Part shown: piece by piece, positions 1 through 7,245 of the stretch
Layout of the letters: each line of letters opens with the position of its first letter
Numbering within the stretch: the stretch's first letter is position 1
Assembly (NCBI GenBank): GCA_937136445.1
Contig: CAKZOQ010000200.1
Span: 1 to 12,593, forward strand
DNA: 12,593 bases
DNA from: an uncultured Gemmatimonadota bacterium
GTDB taxonomy: Bacteria; Gemmatimonadota; Gemmatimonadetes; Longimicrobiales; Gaopeijiaceae
Direction: 5' to 3'
Made by a program: the position numbers and the translations under genes
The notes under the pieces: model-generated
Database searches by the model: none
Told to the model about the DNA's origin: nothing
What the model saw: the letters and a program-made list of their open reading frames with translations, nothing else

Positions 1-508
1 GGAACATGGACCGGCGTAGGTCGTCCACCTTGTCGTCGGTGATGCAGACCATCCGAGCGGTGCCGGTGTTGCGGGACACGTACGCCGCCAGGGAATCGGC
101 CAGCATCTCGCGGGTGATCTCGATCATCTCCTCGAGCTCCCGGATCTCGGGGAGGGGGTGGGTGTCGGTGATCCTACGGGCGGCCTTGGAGATGTTCACC
201 GCGTGGTCCCCCACCCGCTCCAGGTCGTTGGAGACCTTGTTCGCCGTGAAGACCAGGCGGAGGTCCCGGGCCATGGGCTGATGGAGCGCCAGGAGCTCGA
301 GGACCATCTCGTCGATCTGGATCTCGATGTCGTCCACGTCGTCGTCGGTGGCGCGGATCTGCTCGGCCGCGGTGGGATCCCCCTCCAGCACGGCCGTGCA
401 GGCCTGGGCCACCAGGCGCTCCACCAGGCCGGCCATCTCCATGAGCTTCTCCTGGAGGGCGTCCAGCTGGTCGTGGAAGTGGCGCCGTCCCTTCTGTTCG
501 CTGCTCAT
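1..508 (-). CDS. phoU: Phosphate transport regulator PhoU, partial (C-terminus beyond window)
   Basis: PhoU is a cytoplasmic helical-bundle protein that links the Pst transporter to the PhoR kinase and keeps the Pho response off when phosphate is plentiful. The ATG at 508-506 overlaps the pstB stop (ATGA), so translation is probably coupled. 169 residues are visible of a family usually a little over 200, so the end of the second three-helix bundle lies outside the window. The frame is open throughout. The first-bundle metal-binding signature is clear around residues 90-106 (NKVSNDLERVGDHAVNIS), with the E/D-x-x-x-D pattern typical of PhoU. The N-terminal region (FHDQLDALQEKLMEMAGLVE, residues 11-30) also fits. 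It is the last visible gene of the pstSCAB-phoU run. Confidence 0.95.
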   Translation of the reverse strand, partial: MSSEQKGRRHFHDQLDALQEKLMEMAGLVERLVAQACTAVLEGDPTAAEQIRATDDDVDDIEIQIDEMVLELLALHQPMARDLRLVFTANKVSNDLERVGDHAVNISKAARRITDTHPLPEIRELEEMIEITREMLADSLAAYVSRNTGTARMVCITDDKVDDLRRSMF

Positions 509-1287
509 CCGAACCTCCCCGTCACGTATTCCTCGGTGCGCTCCTCGCGAGGGTTCGTGAAGATGGTATCGGTGGGACCATACTCCACCAGCTCGCCCAT
601 GTACAGGAAGGCCGTGTAGTCCGAGATCCGGGCCGCCTGCTGCATGTTGTGGGTGACGATGACGATGGTGTAGTTCTTCTTCAGCTCGTAGATGAGCTCC
701 TCGATGCGCTGGGTGGCGATGGGGTCCAGCGCCGATGCGGGCTCGTCCATGAGCACCACCTCGGGCTTCACCGCCAGCGTCCGGGCGATGCAGAGGCGCT
801 GCTGCTGCCCTCCGGAGAGGGCGTAGGCCGAATCATTCAGGCGATTGTTGACCTCGTCCCAGAGGGCGGCCTGCCGCAACGACTGCTCCACCAGGGCGTC
901 CAGGTCCCCGTCGAACCCGTTGATGCGCGGCCCGAAGGCGATGTTGTCGTAGATGGACTTCGGGAAGGGGTTGGGCTTCTGGAAGACCATCCCGATCCGG
1001 CGGCGCACCTCCACGGGGTCCACGTCGTCGTCGTAGAGGTTCTTCCCCCGGAACCCGACCGTGCCCTCGATGCGCGCGGCGGTGACCAGGTCGTTCATGC
1101 GGTTGAAGCAGCGCAGGAGCGTGCTCTTGCCGCAGCCGGAGGGGCCCACCAACGCCACCACCTTGTTGGCCGGCACGGCGAGGTCGATCCCCTTCACGGC
1201 GTGGGTCTCGCCGTAGAAGACGGAGACCCCCCGGGCCTCGAGGGCCGGGGCCTTGCCGCCGGTGTCGATGTCGTGGGTCGTGGGCAC
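505..1287 (-). CDS. pstB: Phosphate ABC transporter ATP-binding protein PstB
   Basis: PstB is the ATPase that drives phosphate import through PstC/PstA at the cytoplasmic face of the inner membrane. The 260-residue length is normal for the family. Visible motifs are the Walker A loop GPSGCGKST (residues 48-56), the Q-loop at Q103 within VFQKPNPFP, the ABC signature LSGGQQQR (157-164), Walker B VVLMDEP (177-183) followed by the PstB-typical ASALDP, and the switch histidine H213 in THNM. The start is a GTG at 1287-1285, with GGGAG five bases upstream; no in-frame ATG fits better. The gene begins 21 bp after the pstA stop and its TGA overlaps the phoU ATG. All catalytic motifs are intact. Confidence 0.97.
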   Translation of the reverse strand: MPTTHDIDTGGKAPALEARGVSVFYGETHAVKGIDLAVPANKVVALVGPSGCGKSTLLRCFNRMNDLVTAARIEGTVGFRGKNLYDDDVDPVEVRRRIGMVFQKPNPFPKSIYDNIAFGPRINGFDGDLDALVEQSLRQAALWDEVNNRLNDSAYALSGGQQQRLCIARTLAVKPEVVLMDEPASALDPIATQRIEELIYELKKNYTIVIVTHNMQQAARISDYTAFLYMGELVEYGPTDTIFTNPREERTEEYVTGRFG

Positions 1288-1292
1288 GGTGT

Positions 1293-1297
1293 CTCCC
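1293..1297 (-). promoter_or_regulatory. Ribosome binding site for pstB
   Basis: GGGAG on the minus strand ends five bases before the GTG at 1287. It lies in the 21-bp gap after the pstA stop and supports the GTG start. Confidence 0.55.
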
Positions 1298-1308
1298 GAG
1301 GGGGCCTG

Positions 1309-2280
1309 TTAGTTCCGGTTCTTCTGGTAGTGGTTCCGGAGCAGGATCGCCGCTGCGTTCATGCTCAGGAGAAGCGCGAGGAGGACCAGGATGCCCGCCG
1401 CCGCCAGGACGTGGAATTCGTCCTGCGGGCGCGAGATCCAGTTGAAGATCTGGAGGGGGAGGACGGTGAACTGGTCCCCCAGCCCCGAGGGCGTGAAGGC
1501 GATGAAGCCCACCGCCCCCACCATGATGAGGGGAGCCGTCTCCCCCACGGCTCGGGACAGGGCCAGGATGGTCCCGGTGAGGATGCCGGGCATGGCCATG
1601 GGGAGCACCTGTCGACTCACCGTCTGCCACCGGGTGGCACCCAGCCCGTAGGAGGCCTGCCGGATGGAGTCGGGCACCGCCCGGATGGCCTCCTGGGCGG
1701 CGATGATGATCACCGGCAGGATCAGGAGCGACAGCGTCAGGGCCCCGGAGATGATGCTCCGCTCCAGACCGAGGGCCCGCACGAAAACCGTGAGCCCCAG
1801 AATCCCGTACACGATGGAGGGCACGCCGGCCAGGTTCGCGATGTTGAGCTGGATGAGGCGGGTGATCCAGTTCTGGGCGGCGTACTCCTCCAGGTAGATG
1901 GCGGCCGACACCGAGATGGGAAAGGCGATGAGGGCGGTGAGCCCGAGGATCCAGACGGAGCCGGCCAGCGCGGCCTTGACCCCCGCACGCTCCGGAAACC
2001 GGGAGGCGAAGGAGGTAAGGAAGGCCAGATCCACCTGCCCCACCCCGTCGCGGACCACGTCGAAGAGAAGGATGGCCAGCGCCACCACGCCCACCAGGGT
2101 GGCGGCGCCGCACACCACGGCGAAGACGTCGCCCAAGATGTGGCGCCGGCGGTCGCGGGGGCGTTGTCCTCCCCCGAGGCCCCCGTCCGTGCGTGGCCCC
2201 ACCGGACCCTCGGCGCCGGGCACCGTTGGGATCGTCGTCGTGGAAGGGCCACCTCCCTCCCGGGGTCCGTCCGAGCTCAC
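1309..2280 (-). CDS. pstA: Phosphate ABC transporter permease PstA
   Basis: PstA is one of the two inner-membrane permeases of the high-affinity phosphate importer. The chosen start is the GTG at 2280-2278, which overlaps the pstC TGA as GTGA and is in frame with the conserved part, giving 323 residues. The open frame runs much further upstream to 3000, but that stretch lies inside pstC and reads as arginine/proline-rich shadow. The protein has a Gly/Pro-rich cytoplasmic tail (residues 1-47), a first membrane segment at about 50-75, and then the BPD_transp_1 permease domain. The EAA loop contacting PstB is at about 197-227 (EAIRAVPDSIRQASYGLGAT and following). The other segments fit PstA, including AGVPSIVYGILGL (151-163) and LSRAVGETAPL (241-251). 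Confidence 0.95.
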   Translation of the reverse strand: MSSDGPREGGGPSTTTIPTVPGAEGPVGPRTDGGLGGGQRPRDRRRHILGDVFAVVCGAATLVGVVALAILLFDVVRDGVGQVDLAFLTSFASRFPERAGVKAALAGSVWILGLTALIAFPISVSAAIYLEEYAAQNWITRLIQLNIANLAGVPSIVYGILGLTVFVRALGLERSIISGALTLSLLILPVIIIAAQEAIRAVPDSIRQASYGLGATRWQTVSRQVLPMAMPGILTGTILALSRAVGETAPLIMVGAVGFIAFTPSGLGDQFTVLPLQIFNWISRPQDEFHVLAAAGILVLLALLLSMNAAAILLRNHYQKNRN

Positions 2281-3191
2281 TCGTACTCCTCCCGGAACCG
2301 GCCCAGGATCCACTGGCTCACAACGTTCATGCTCAGCGTGATGAGGAAGAGTGTCAGCCCCACCGCGTAGAGGGTCTGGTGGGCCAGCGAGCCCTGGGGC
2401 GTGTCCCCGAGGGAGGCCTGGACGATGTAGGCCGTCATCGTCTGGATGGACTCCATGGGGTTCAGGGTGAGGTTGGGCAGGTTCCCGGCGGCGATGGTCA
2501 CCGCCATGGTCTCCCCGATGGCCCGGGAGATGGCGAGGATGAAGGAGGCGAGGATGCCCGACAGCGCACCGGGGATCACCACCCGGGTGGACACCTCCAA
2601 CTTGGTGGCCCCGAGGCCGTAGGCGCCCTGCCGCAGCGTGTCGGGCACCGCCGAGAGGGCGTCCTCGGACAGGGAGGCCACCGTCGGGATGATCATCACC
2701 CCCACCACGATGGCGCCGGAGGCGGCGTTGAAGACGTCGGTCTCCGGCCAGATGCTCCGCAGGATGGGGGTGATGAAGGTCAGGGCGAAGTAGCCGTAGA
2801 CCACCGTGGGGATCCCCGCGAGGATCTCCAGCAGCGGCTTCAGGATCCGTCGGGTACGGTGGGCGGCGTACTCGCTCAGGTAGACGGCGGCCAGCAGCCC
2901 CGTGGGGAGGGCGATGATGGCGGCGCCGCCCGCGATGAGGAAGGAGCCCGCGGCCAGCGGGAGGATCCCGAAGTTCTTGTCCTGGAAGAGCGGCGTCCAC
3001 TGCGTGGAGGTGAGGAACTCCACCACCGAGACCTGCCGGAAGAAGGCGAAGGACTGGGTGAGGAGCACCCCCACGATCCCCACCGTCACCAGGGTGGAGA
3101 GCGCCGCGCAGAGGAAGAGGATCGCTCCGATGATGCGCTCGTTCCGGTTTCGGCCACTCCGGAAGGAGAGGTCGGGGGCGGAGGGCACCAT
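2277..3191 (-). CDS. pstC: Phosphate ABC transporter permease PstC
   Basis: PstC pairs with PstA to form the transmembrane channel of the phosphate importer. The protein is 304 residues with an ATG start at 3191-3189. Membrane segments are visible at about 20-45, 77-108, 125-145, 158-175, 210-240 and 273-295. The EAA coupling loop that docks onto PstB is at about 176-207 (EDALSAVPDTLRQGAYGLGA and following). EILAGIPTVVYGYFAL (122-137) and ISRAIGETMAVTIAAGN (221-237) are hallmark PstC segments. The gene starts 46 bp after the pstS stop, has only a weak ribosome binding site, and its TGA overlaps the pstA GTG. PstA and PstC are told apart by these segments and by the usual S-C-A-B order. Confidence 0.96.
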   Translation of the reverse strand: MVPSAPDLSFRSGRNRNERIIGAILFLCAALSTLVTVGIVGVLLTQSFAFFRQVSVVEFLTSTQWTPLFQDKNFGILPLAAGSFLIAGGAAIIALPTGLLAAVYLSEYAAHRTRRILKPLLEILAGIPTVVYGYFALTFITPILRSIWPETDVFNAASGAIVVGVMIIPTVASLSEDALSAVPDTLRQGAYGLGATKLEVSTRVVIPGALSGILASFILAISRAIGETMAVTIAAGNLPNLTLNPMESIQTMTAYIVQASLGDTPQGSLAHQTLYAVGLTLFLITLSMNVVSQWILGRFREEYE

Positions 3192-3237
3192 GGCGGGGGG
3201 GCTCAGGGGATCGGGGGGGATCGGAGGTCGGTGGAGA

Positions 3238-4182
3238 TCAGGGCGTGGCGGCGGCCATCAGAGCCTCCATGTCCGCCGCGTAGTCCTGGGCGGAGAGGGC
3301 CAGGTACCCGGTGGACGGAACGATCTCCGGCGCGTTCTGGAGGGCGAACTCCATGAAGGCGCGCACCTCCGGGCGCTGCAGCGCCTGGTGCTTCACGTAG
3401 ATGAAGATGGGCCGGGAGAGCGGCGCGTAGGTCCCGTTGTCGATGGTCTCGTCGGTGGGCTCCACGCAGCCGTCGCCGCCGTCCACGGCCAGGACCTTCA
3501 ACCGATCCCGGTTCTCCACCAGGTAGGCGTAACCCAGGTAGCCCATCGCGTAGGTGTCGCCGGCCACGCCCTGGACCAGGATGTTGTCGTCCTCCGACGC
3601 CTGGAAGTCCGTCCGACTGGCGCCCCCCTCCCCCATGATGGTCTCGGTGAAATAGTCGAAGGTCCCGGAGTCGGTACCGGGTCCGAAGAGCGGCATCTCC
3701 TCGGCAGGCCACTCGGCCCGGACGTCGCGCCAGGTATCGACGGTGCTCCCCGGTTCCCAGATCCGCTCCAGCTCCTCCACCGTGAGGCACTGGGCGAACT
3801 CGTTGCCGGGGTTGGCGATGACGGAAAGGCCATCGATGGCGATGGGGAGCTCGGTGAACTCGATGCCGTTCTCGGCGCACAGCTCCCGCTCGTCGTCGGC
3901 GATGGGGCGGGAGGCGTTGCTCACGTCCGTCTCGCCGTTGCAGAACCGCGCGAACCCGCCGCCGGTCCCCGACACCCCCACCGAGACCCGCACCCCCTGG
4001 TTGGCGATCTGGAATTCCTCGGCCACCGCCTCGGCGATGGGGAAGACGGTGCTGGAGCCATCGATGACCACCTGCCCGGCCATCTGATCTCCACCCTCCG
4101 CCCCGGAGTCCCCGCCACCACAGGCAGCGAGGAGGAGGGCGGAGGCGATGGCGACGATGAGCGTGAGGGGGGAGGTGCGCAT
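3238..4182 (-). CDS. pstS: Phosphate-binding lipoprotein PstS
   Basis: PstS captures phosphate outside the inner membrane and delivers it to PstC/PstA. The chosen ATG at 4182-4180 has CGAGGA six bases upstream and gives 314 residues beginning with a lipoprotein signal. The signal has a short charged start, a hydrophobic core, and the lipobox LAAC ending at Cys21. The frame stays open to 4311, but that would place a long basic tail ahead of the signal and would translate the Pho-box region. Phosphate-site loops are visible: DGSSTVFP (41-48), SGTGGGF (71-77), SNASRP (88-93) and FGPGTDSGTFDYF (166-178). After the lipobox comes a short Gly/Ser/Asp linker. Unlike the soluble E. coli PstS, this form is membrane-anchored. 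Confidence 0.96.
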   Translation of the reverse strand: MRTSPLTLIVAIASALLLAACGGGDSGAEGGDQMAGQVVIDGSSTVFPIAEAVAEEFQIANQGVRVSVGVSGTGGGFARFCNGETDVSNASRPIADDERELCAENGIEFTELPIAIDGLSVIANPGNEFAQCLTVEELERIWEPGSTVDTWRDVRAEWPAEEMPLFGPGTDSGTFDYFTETIMGEGGASRTDFQASEDDNILVQGVAGDTYAMGYLGYAYLVENRDRLKVLAVDGGDGCVEPTDETIDNGTYAPLSRPIFIYVKHQALQRPEVRAFMEFALQNAPEIVPSTGYLALSAQDYAADMEALMAAATP

Positions 4183-4188
4183 GTTGGG

Positions 4189-4194
4189 TCCTCG
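4189..4194 (-). promoter_or_regulatory. Ribosome binding site for pstS
   Basis: CGAGGA on the minus strand lies six bases before the ATG at 4182. It supports this start over more distal in-frame starts up to 4311. Confidence 0.65.
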
Positions 4195-4248
4195 CGGTGT
4201 TGGGATCACGGCACGGCGTCGAACAGTAGGGTCGGGCGCCGTCAGCGT

Positions 4249-4277
4249 TGAGACAACCATGTAACGTCGGCGTAACA
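4249..4277 (-). promoter_or_regulatory. Probable Pho box (PhoB operator) upstream of pstS
   Basis: On the minus strand three heptads follow each other at an exact 11-base pitch: TGTTACG (4277-4271), CGTTACA (4266-4260) and TGTCTCA (4255-4249), with 4-base spacers. PhoB/PhoP-family regulators are known to bind direct repeats of 7-bp half-sites at 11-bp spacing, with TGTCA-like cores. The site lies in the 125-bp gap between the phoR stop and the pstS start, where an operator for the pst genes is expected. A possible -10 hexamer, TACTGT, is at 4228-4223, but its distance from the last heptad (20 bases) is not ideal. The repeats are seen directly; PhoB binding is inferred. Confidence 0.55.
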
Positions 4278-4307
4278 CCCCGCGGCCGAATCGACGATAG
4301 GGCCGGC

Positions 4308-6038
4308 TCACGGGACGCGCAGGGTGAAGCGGATGGTAGTGCCCCGGCCGAGTTCGCTCTGGGCCGACACCTCACCGCCCATGGCGTGGACGAGGTGACG
4401 GACGATGGCGAGCCCCAGCCCGGTACCGCCGGCGTCCCGATCGCGGGAGGCGTCGGCACGGTAGAACCGTTCGAAGATGCGTGGCAGCGCGCGAGAGGGA
4501 ATCCCCTCTCCGTCGTCCGAGAACTCCACGACGGCCCTACCGTCGTCCTGGGACGTCGCCGCCACGTGAATGTGACCTCCCTCCTGGGTGTGACGAAGGG
4601 CGTTCTCCATGAGATTCCGGAAGATCTGGGACAGCCCACGGGCGTCGGCCAGGACCTTCACGTCGGCATCCAAGGAGAATTCGATGTCCCGGCGGTCCGC
4701 CTCGCCCGCGTACGCCTCCCACGCCTCCCGGGCCGCCGTCGCCACCGACACCGGCTCCGGACGGGCGAGCCATCCACCGGATTCCAGGCGAGAGAGGTCC
4801 AGGAGGTCGTCCATGAGGTTCTGGAGGCGGACGGTGTTGTTCCGGATGGAGGTGAGGAACTTGAGCCGCAGGTCCTCGGGAGGCTCCCCCTCCAGAAGGG
4901 TCTCCGCGTAGCCCCGGATGGAGGTGAGCGGGGTCTTGAGTTCGTGGGAGGCGTTGGCCACGAAGTCCCGGCGCACCTGCTCCACCCTCCGGACCTCGGA
5001 CACGTCCAGGAAGGTGGTGACCGCCCCCCCGGTGTCCAGCGTCCGGGAGGAGACGAGGAGGTGGCGGTCGCCCAGATGGATCTCCCTGGACGAGATGGGC
5101 TGGAGCACCGACTCCTCCAGGGTCTTCCGGAGCTCCGGATCCCGCACCAGGGTGCCGATGGGAGAATAGGGCGCCGCCTCCGGGAGGCGGAGGAGCGCCC
5201 GGGCGGCACGGTTCGTCCGCAAGAGGCGCGCGTCCTCGGTGAGCGCCACCACCCCCTCGGCCATGCAGTCGATGAGCGCCTGCATCTCGTCGCGCTCCCG
5301 GCCCAGCTCCGCCAGGCGGGTCTGAAGCTCCTCGGTGAGGCGGTTGAGGGCCAGGGCCAGGTCCTCCACCTCCGCCACCCCCGTTCGGCGGGGTGCCCGG
5401 ACGGCGAAGTTGCCGGCACTGAGCTCCCGGGCCTGGTCCGCCAGGCGACTGAGGGGGCTGCCGAGGACCACGCTGATCCAGTAGGCCACCGCCAGCGCCA
5501 GCACCATCGCCAGCAGGCCCGCGACGGTGATGAGGCGCTGGACACGGTCCACGGTGCGCTCCACCTCGTCCAGGGGAGCGGCGATGCGGAGGATGATGGG
5601 CTCCCCGCCCAGGCGCACCAGGCGAGCTCCATACAGGAGGCTGACGCCCACCGTAGCCGACGTACGTTGGGCGAAGGCGGTACCCTCGCCGGCCTCCAGC
5701 ACCCCACGCACCTCCGGCCGGTCGGCGTGGTTCTCCACCGCCCCGAGCTGACCGGGCTCCACGTAGGAGTCGCCCAGCACCACCCCGGCAGGGTCGATGA
5801 AGGTCACGCGGAACCCGATGCGCCGGGTGATGTCGCGGGCCAGCGCGTCCGGTGAGCCATCCGGAGCCAGCGAGACCAGCCACTCCCCGAGTGCCAACTG
5901 CCGGTCCAACTCCTCCTGGAAGGTCTCCACGAGGGCCTGGCGCAGGCGTCCCCCCACGAAGAGGAGGATGAGGAGCACCAGAAGGCCCACCACGCCGAGG
6001 AAGCCGGCGAAGAGCCGATGGCGGATCCGAAGGGTCAC
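4308..6038 (-). CDS. phoR: Phosphate regulon sensor histidine kinase PhoR
   Basis: PhoR autophosphorylates and transfers phosphate to PhoB when phosphate is scarce; in related systems the Pst-PhoU complex controls it. The 576-residue protein shows a first membrane segment (about 9-29), an extracytoplasmic region (30-167), a second membrane segment (about 168-192), a HAMP linker (193-245) and a PAS domain (about 250-345). The HisKA domain has the phospho-accepting His365 in ASHELKTPLTSIRGY. The ATP-binding domain has the N box QIFRNLMENALRH (471-483), G1 DDGEGI (508-513), the F box IFERFYR (521-527) and G2 GGTGLGL (537-543). The start is a GTG at 6038 without a strong ribosome binding site. 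The large extracytoplasmic domain (about 135 residues) is longer than in E. coli PhoR, which lacks one. Confidence 0.94.
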   Translation of the reverse strand: MTLRIRHRLFAGFLGVVGLLVLLILLFVGGRLRQALVETFQEELDRQLALGEWLVSLAPDGSPDALARDITRRIGFRVTFIDPAGVVLGDSYVEPGQLGAVENHADRPEVRGVLEAGEGTAFAQRTSATVGVSLLYGARLVRLGGEPIILRIAAPLDEVERTVDRVQRLITVAGLLAMVLALAVAYWISVVLGSPLSRLADQARELSAGNFAVRAPRRTGVAEVEDLALALNRLTEELQTRLAELGRERDEMQALIDCMAEGVVALTEDARLLRTNRAARALLRLPEAAPYSPIGTLVRDPELRKTLEESVLQPISSREIHLGDRHLLVSSRTLDTGGAVTTFLDVSEVRRVEQVRRDFVANASHELKTPLTSIRGYAETLLEGEPPEDLRLKFLTSIRNNTVRLQNLMDDLLDLSRLESGGWLARPEPVSVATAAREAWEAYAGEADRRDIEFSLDADVKVLADARGLSQIFRNLMENALRHTQEGGHIHVAATSQDDGRAVVEFSDDGEGIPSRALPRIFERFYRADASRDRDAGGTGLGLAIVRHLVHAMGGEVSAQSELGRGTTIRFTLRVP

Positions 6039-6077
6039 GAGCGGGGGATCACGGCTGGGACGGACTGGAGGCGAGGC

Positions 6078-6089
6078 CGGCCGAAGCCG
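6078..6089 (-). other. Small UUCG-loop hairpin between porin and phoR
   Basis: In the 63-bp porin-phoR gap the minus strand reads CGGC-TTCG-GCCG, a 4-bp stem closed by a stable cUUCGg-type tetraloop. No T-tract follows. It could be a processing or attenuation hairpin that lowers phoR expression relative to the porin, or it could be chance in GC-rich DNA. Confidence 0.25.
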
Positions 6090-6101
6090 CCGGGCCGGGG
6101 G

Positions 6102-7169
6102 TCAGAAATACAGATAGGTCTGGACCTTCAGCGACGACTCGGTGCCGGACGCTCCCTCGTACAGGTCCAGATTCACCGAGAGGAAGGTCCGGGGGCCGGC
6201 GTAGGCGGCGAATCCCGGCGTGATCACCCACCCGGTGTCGTCGGCGATCCGGTCGGTGGCGTCGGCGACGCTGATGCGGAGCATGGGCTCCACCCCCACC
6301 ACAGGGCCCGACCCGGAGAGGGGGTGGTACCAGGAGAGGAGTCCCTGCGCCGTCCGGAAGGTAGCCGGCGCGTCGTCGTCGTCGAGGGACCGCCAATTGT
6401 CCCCCACCACGGCCGCCAGCATGACGTGCAGACCGTCCTCCCAGCTGCCGTACTCCAGGTCCACCGACCATGCGGGGGACCGGTCCGTCTCGCCTCCCGG
6501 GCTCACCCAGTCGTGGACCGAGACCCCGCCCCCCAACGTCCAGTCCGGCGCCACCTCCGCGGCGAGGCGCCCGGCGAAGGACCGGGAATCGTTCTCGTCG
6601 GCGGCGTCGGCGCCCTCCCCGTTGGTCATGGACGCCTCCCAGGACACCGGCCCCCGCTCGCCCTCCACCCGCACGCCCACGTCCCGATCGGAAAAGGAGA
6701 GCTTCTGGGTGAGCCGGCTGTAGGAGCAGACGCCGCCGACGCCCGCGCACTCGTCCAGACCCTCCACCCGCCCGTCCCGCTCGATCATGGGAAGCTGAGA
6801 CGAGCTCGCCAGCTCGAAGAGGTCGAAGGACCGCTTGAACTGCCCGAAGCTCACCCGGAAGGCCGGGTCGAGGGTCAGGCGGAGGAAGGCGTCCTTCAGG
6901 GCCAGGTCCCCTCCGGCCACGTCGGGATGGAGACGTCCATCGACCCACTCGTTCAGCGTGATGTCGAGCTCCAGCCGAGCCCGGCGGAGGAAGATGTCGT
7001 TCGTGGCTGACCCCACCGATGAGCGGCTGAACTGGGTCTGGACCCGGCCGCCGATCTCGATGTCCGCAGACCGGGCGGTCAGCGTCTGTCCCTCCACAGG
7101 AGCCAGGGGAGCGAAGAGACCCAGGAGGGCGAACACCTGCGCCAGGAGAAGGGCAGAACGTGGAGGCAC
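6102..7169 (-). CDS. Phosphate-selective porin (OprO/OprP family)
   Basis: This outer-membrane beta-barrel probably passes phosphate or polyphosphate into the periplasm for PstS. From the GTG at 7169 it has 355 residues: a signal peptide of about 27, then alternating strands. GGRVQTQFSR (41-50), FLRRARLELDITLNEW (60-75), LALKDAFLRL (90-99) and VSFGQFKRSFDLFELASSSQ (106-125) match the porin O/P pattern. It ends in ...VQTYLYF, the terminal aromatic expected for barrel assembly. A GTG at 7217 is also in frame but adds a basic, non-signal-like stretch. The 7169 start gives a clean signal peptide similar in length to that of the damaged paralogue upstream, although its AGGTGG is only two bases away. 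A third candidate is the GTG at 7175. The cysteine pair at 141/148 (ECAGVGGVC) probably closes a loop. Phosphate preference is inferred from family and context. Confidence 0.85.
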   Translation of the reverse strand: MPPRSALLLAQVFALLGLFAPLAPVEGQTLTARSADIEIGGRVQTQFSRSSVGSATNDIFLRRARLELDITLNEWVDGRLHPDVAGGDLALKDAFLRLTLDPAFRVSFGQFKRSFDLFELASSSQLPMIERDGRVEGLDECAGVGGVCSYSRLTQKLSFSDRDVGVRVEGERGPVSWEASMTNGEGADAADENDSRSFAGRLAAEVAPDWTLGGGVSVHDWVSPGGETDRSPAWSVDLEYGSWEDGLHVMLAAVVGDNWRSLDDDDAPATFRTAQGLLSWYHPLSGSGPVVGVEPMLRISVADATDRIADDTGWVITPGFAAYAGPRTFLSVNLDLYEGASGTESSLKVQTYLYF

Positions 7170-7227
7170 GGCCACCTGCCAAAACGGGGGGAAGCGGCAG
7201 CGGGACCCCCCCGCCACGCCGGGAAAA

Positions 7228-7245
7228 GGTCACAGATTCGTAAGG
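7228..7245 (-). promoter_or_regulatory. Weak second Pho-box-like site before the intact porin
   Basis: The minus strand has CCTTACG (7245-7239) and, 11 bases on, TGTGACC (7234-7228), in a locally AT-richer stretch. The first heptad matches five of seven bases of the first pstS heptad; the second matches less well. It lies about 60 bases upstream of the preferred porin start, a sensible promoter distance, and would give the porin its own phosphate-responsive promoter. Similarity is weak and there are only two units. Confidence 0.25.

Noticed and set aside
649..2370. Long plus-strand open frame of 573 codons
   Set aside because: It lies antisense to pstB and pstA, whose motifs are clear, and its translation is low-complexity Gly/Asp/His-rich, typical of a GC-rich shadow.
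2281..3000. Upstream extension of the pstA frame
   Set aside because: It overlaps pstC entirely and reads as Arg/Pro/Gly-rich shadow; the GTG coupled to the pstC stop is the sensible start.
4183..4311. Longer pstS start at 4311
   Set aside because: It would put 43 basic residues before a clear lipoprotein signal and translate the Pho-box region.
4248..5855. Plus-strand open frame antisense to phoR
   Set aside because: phoR has a complete set of kinase motifs on the minus strand; the plus frame has none.
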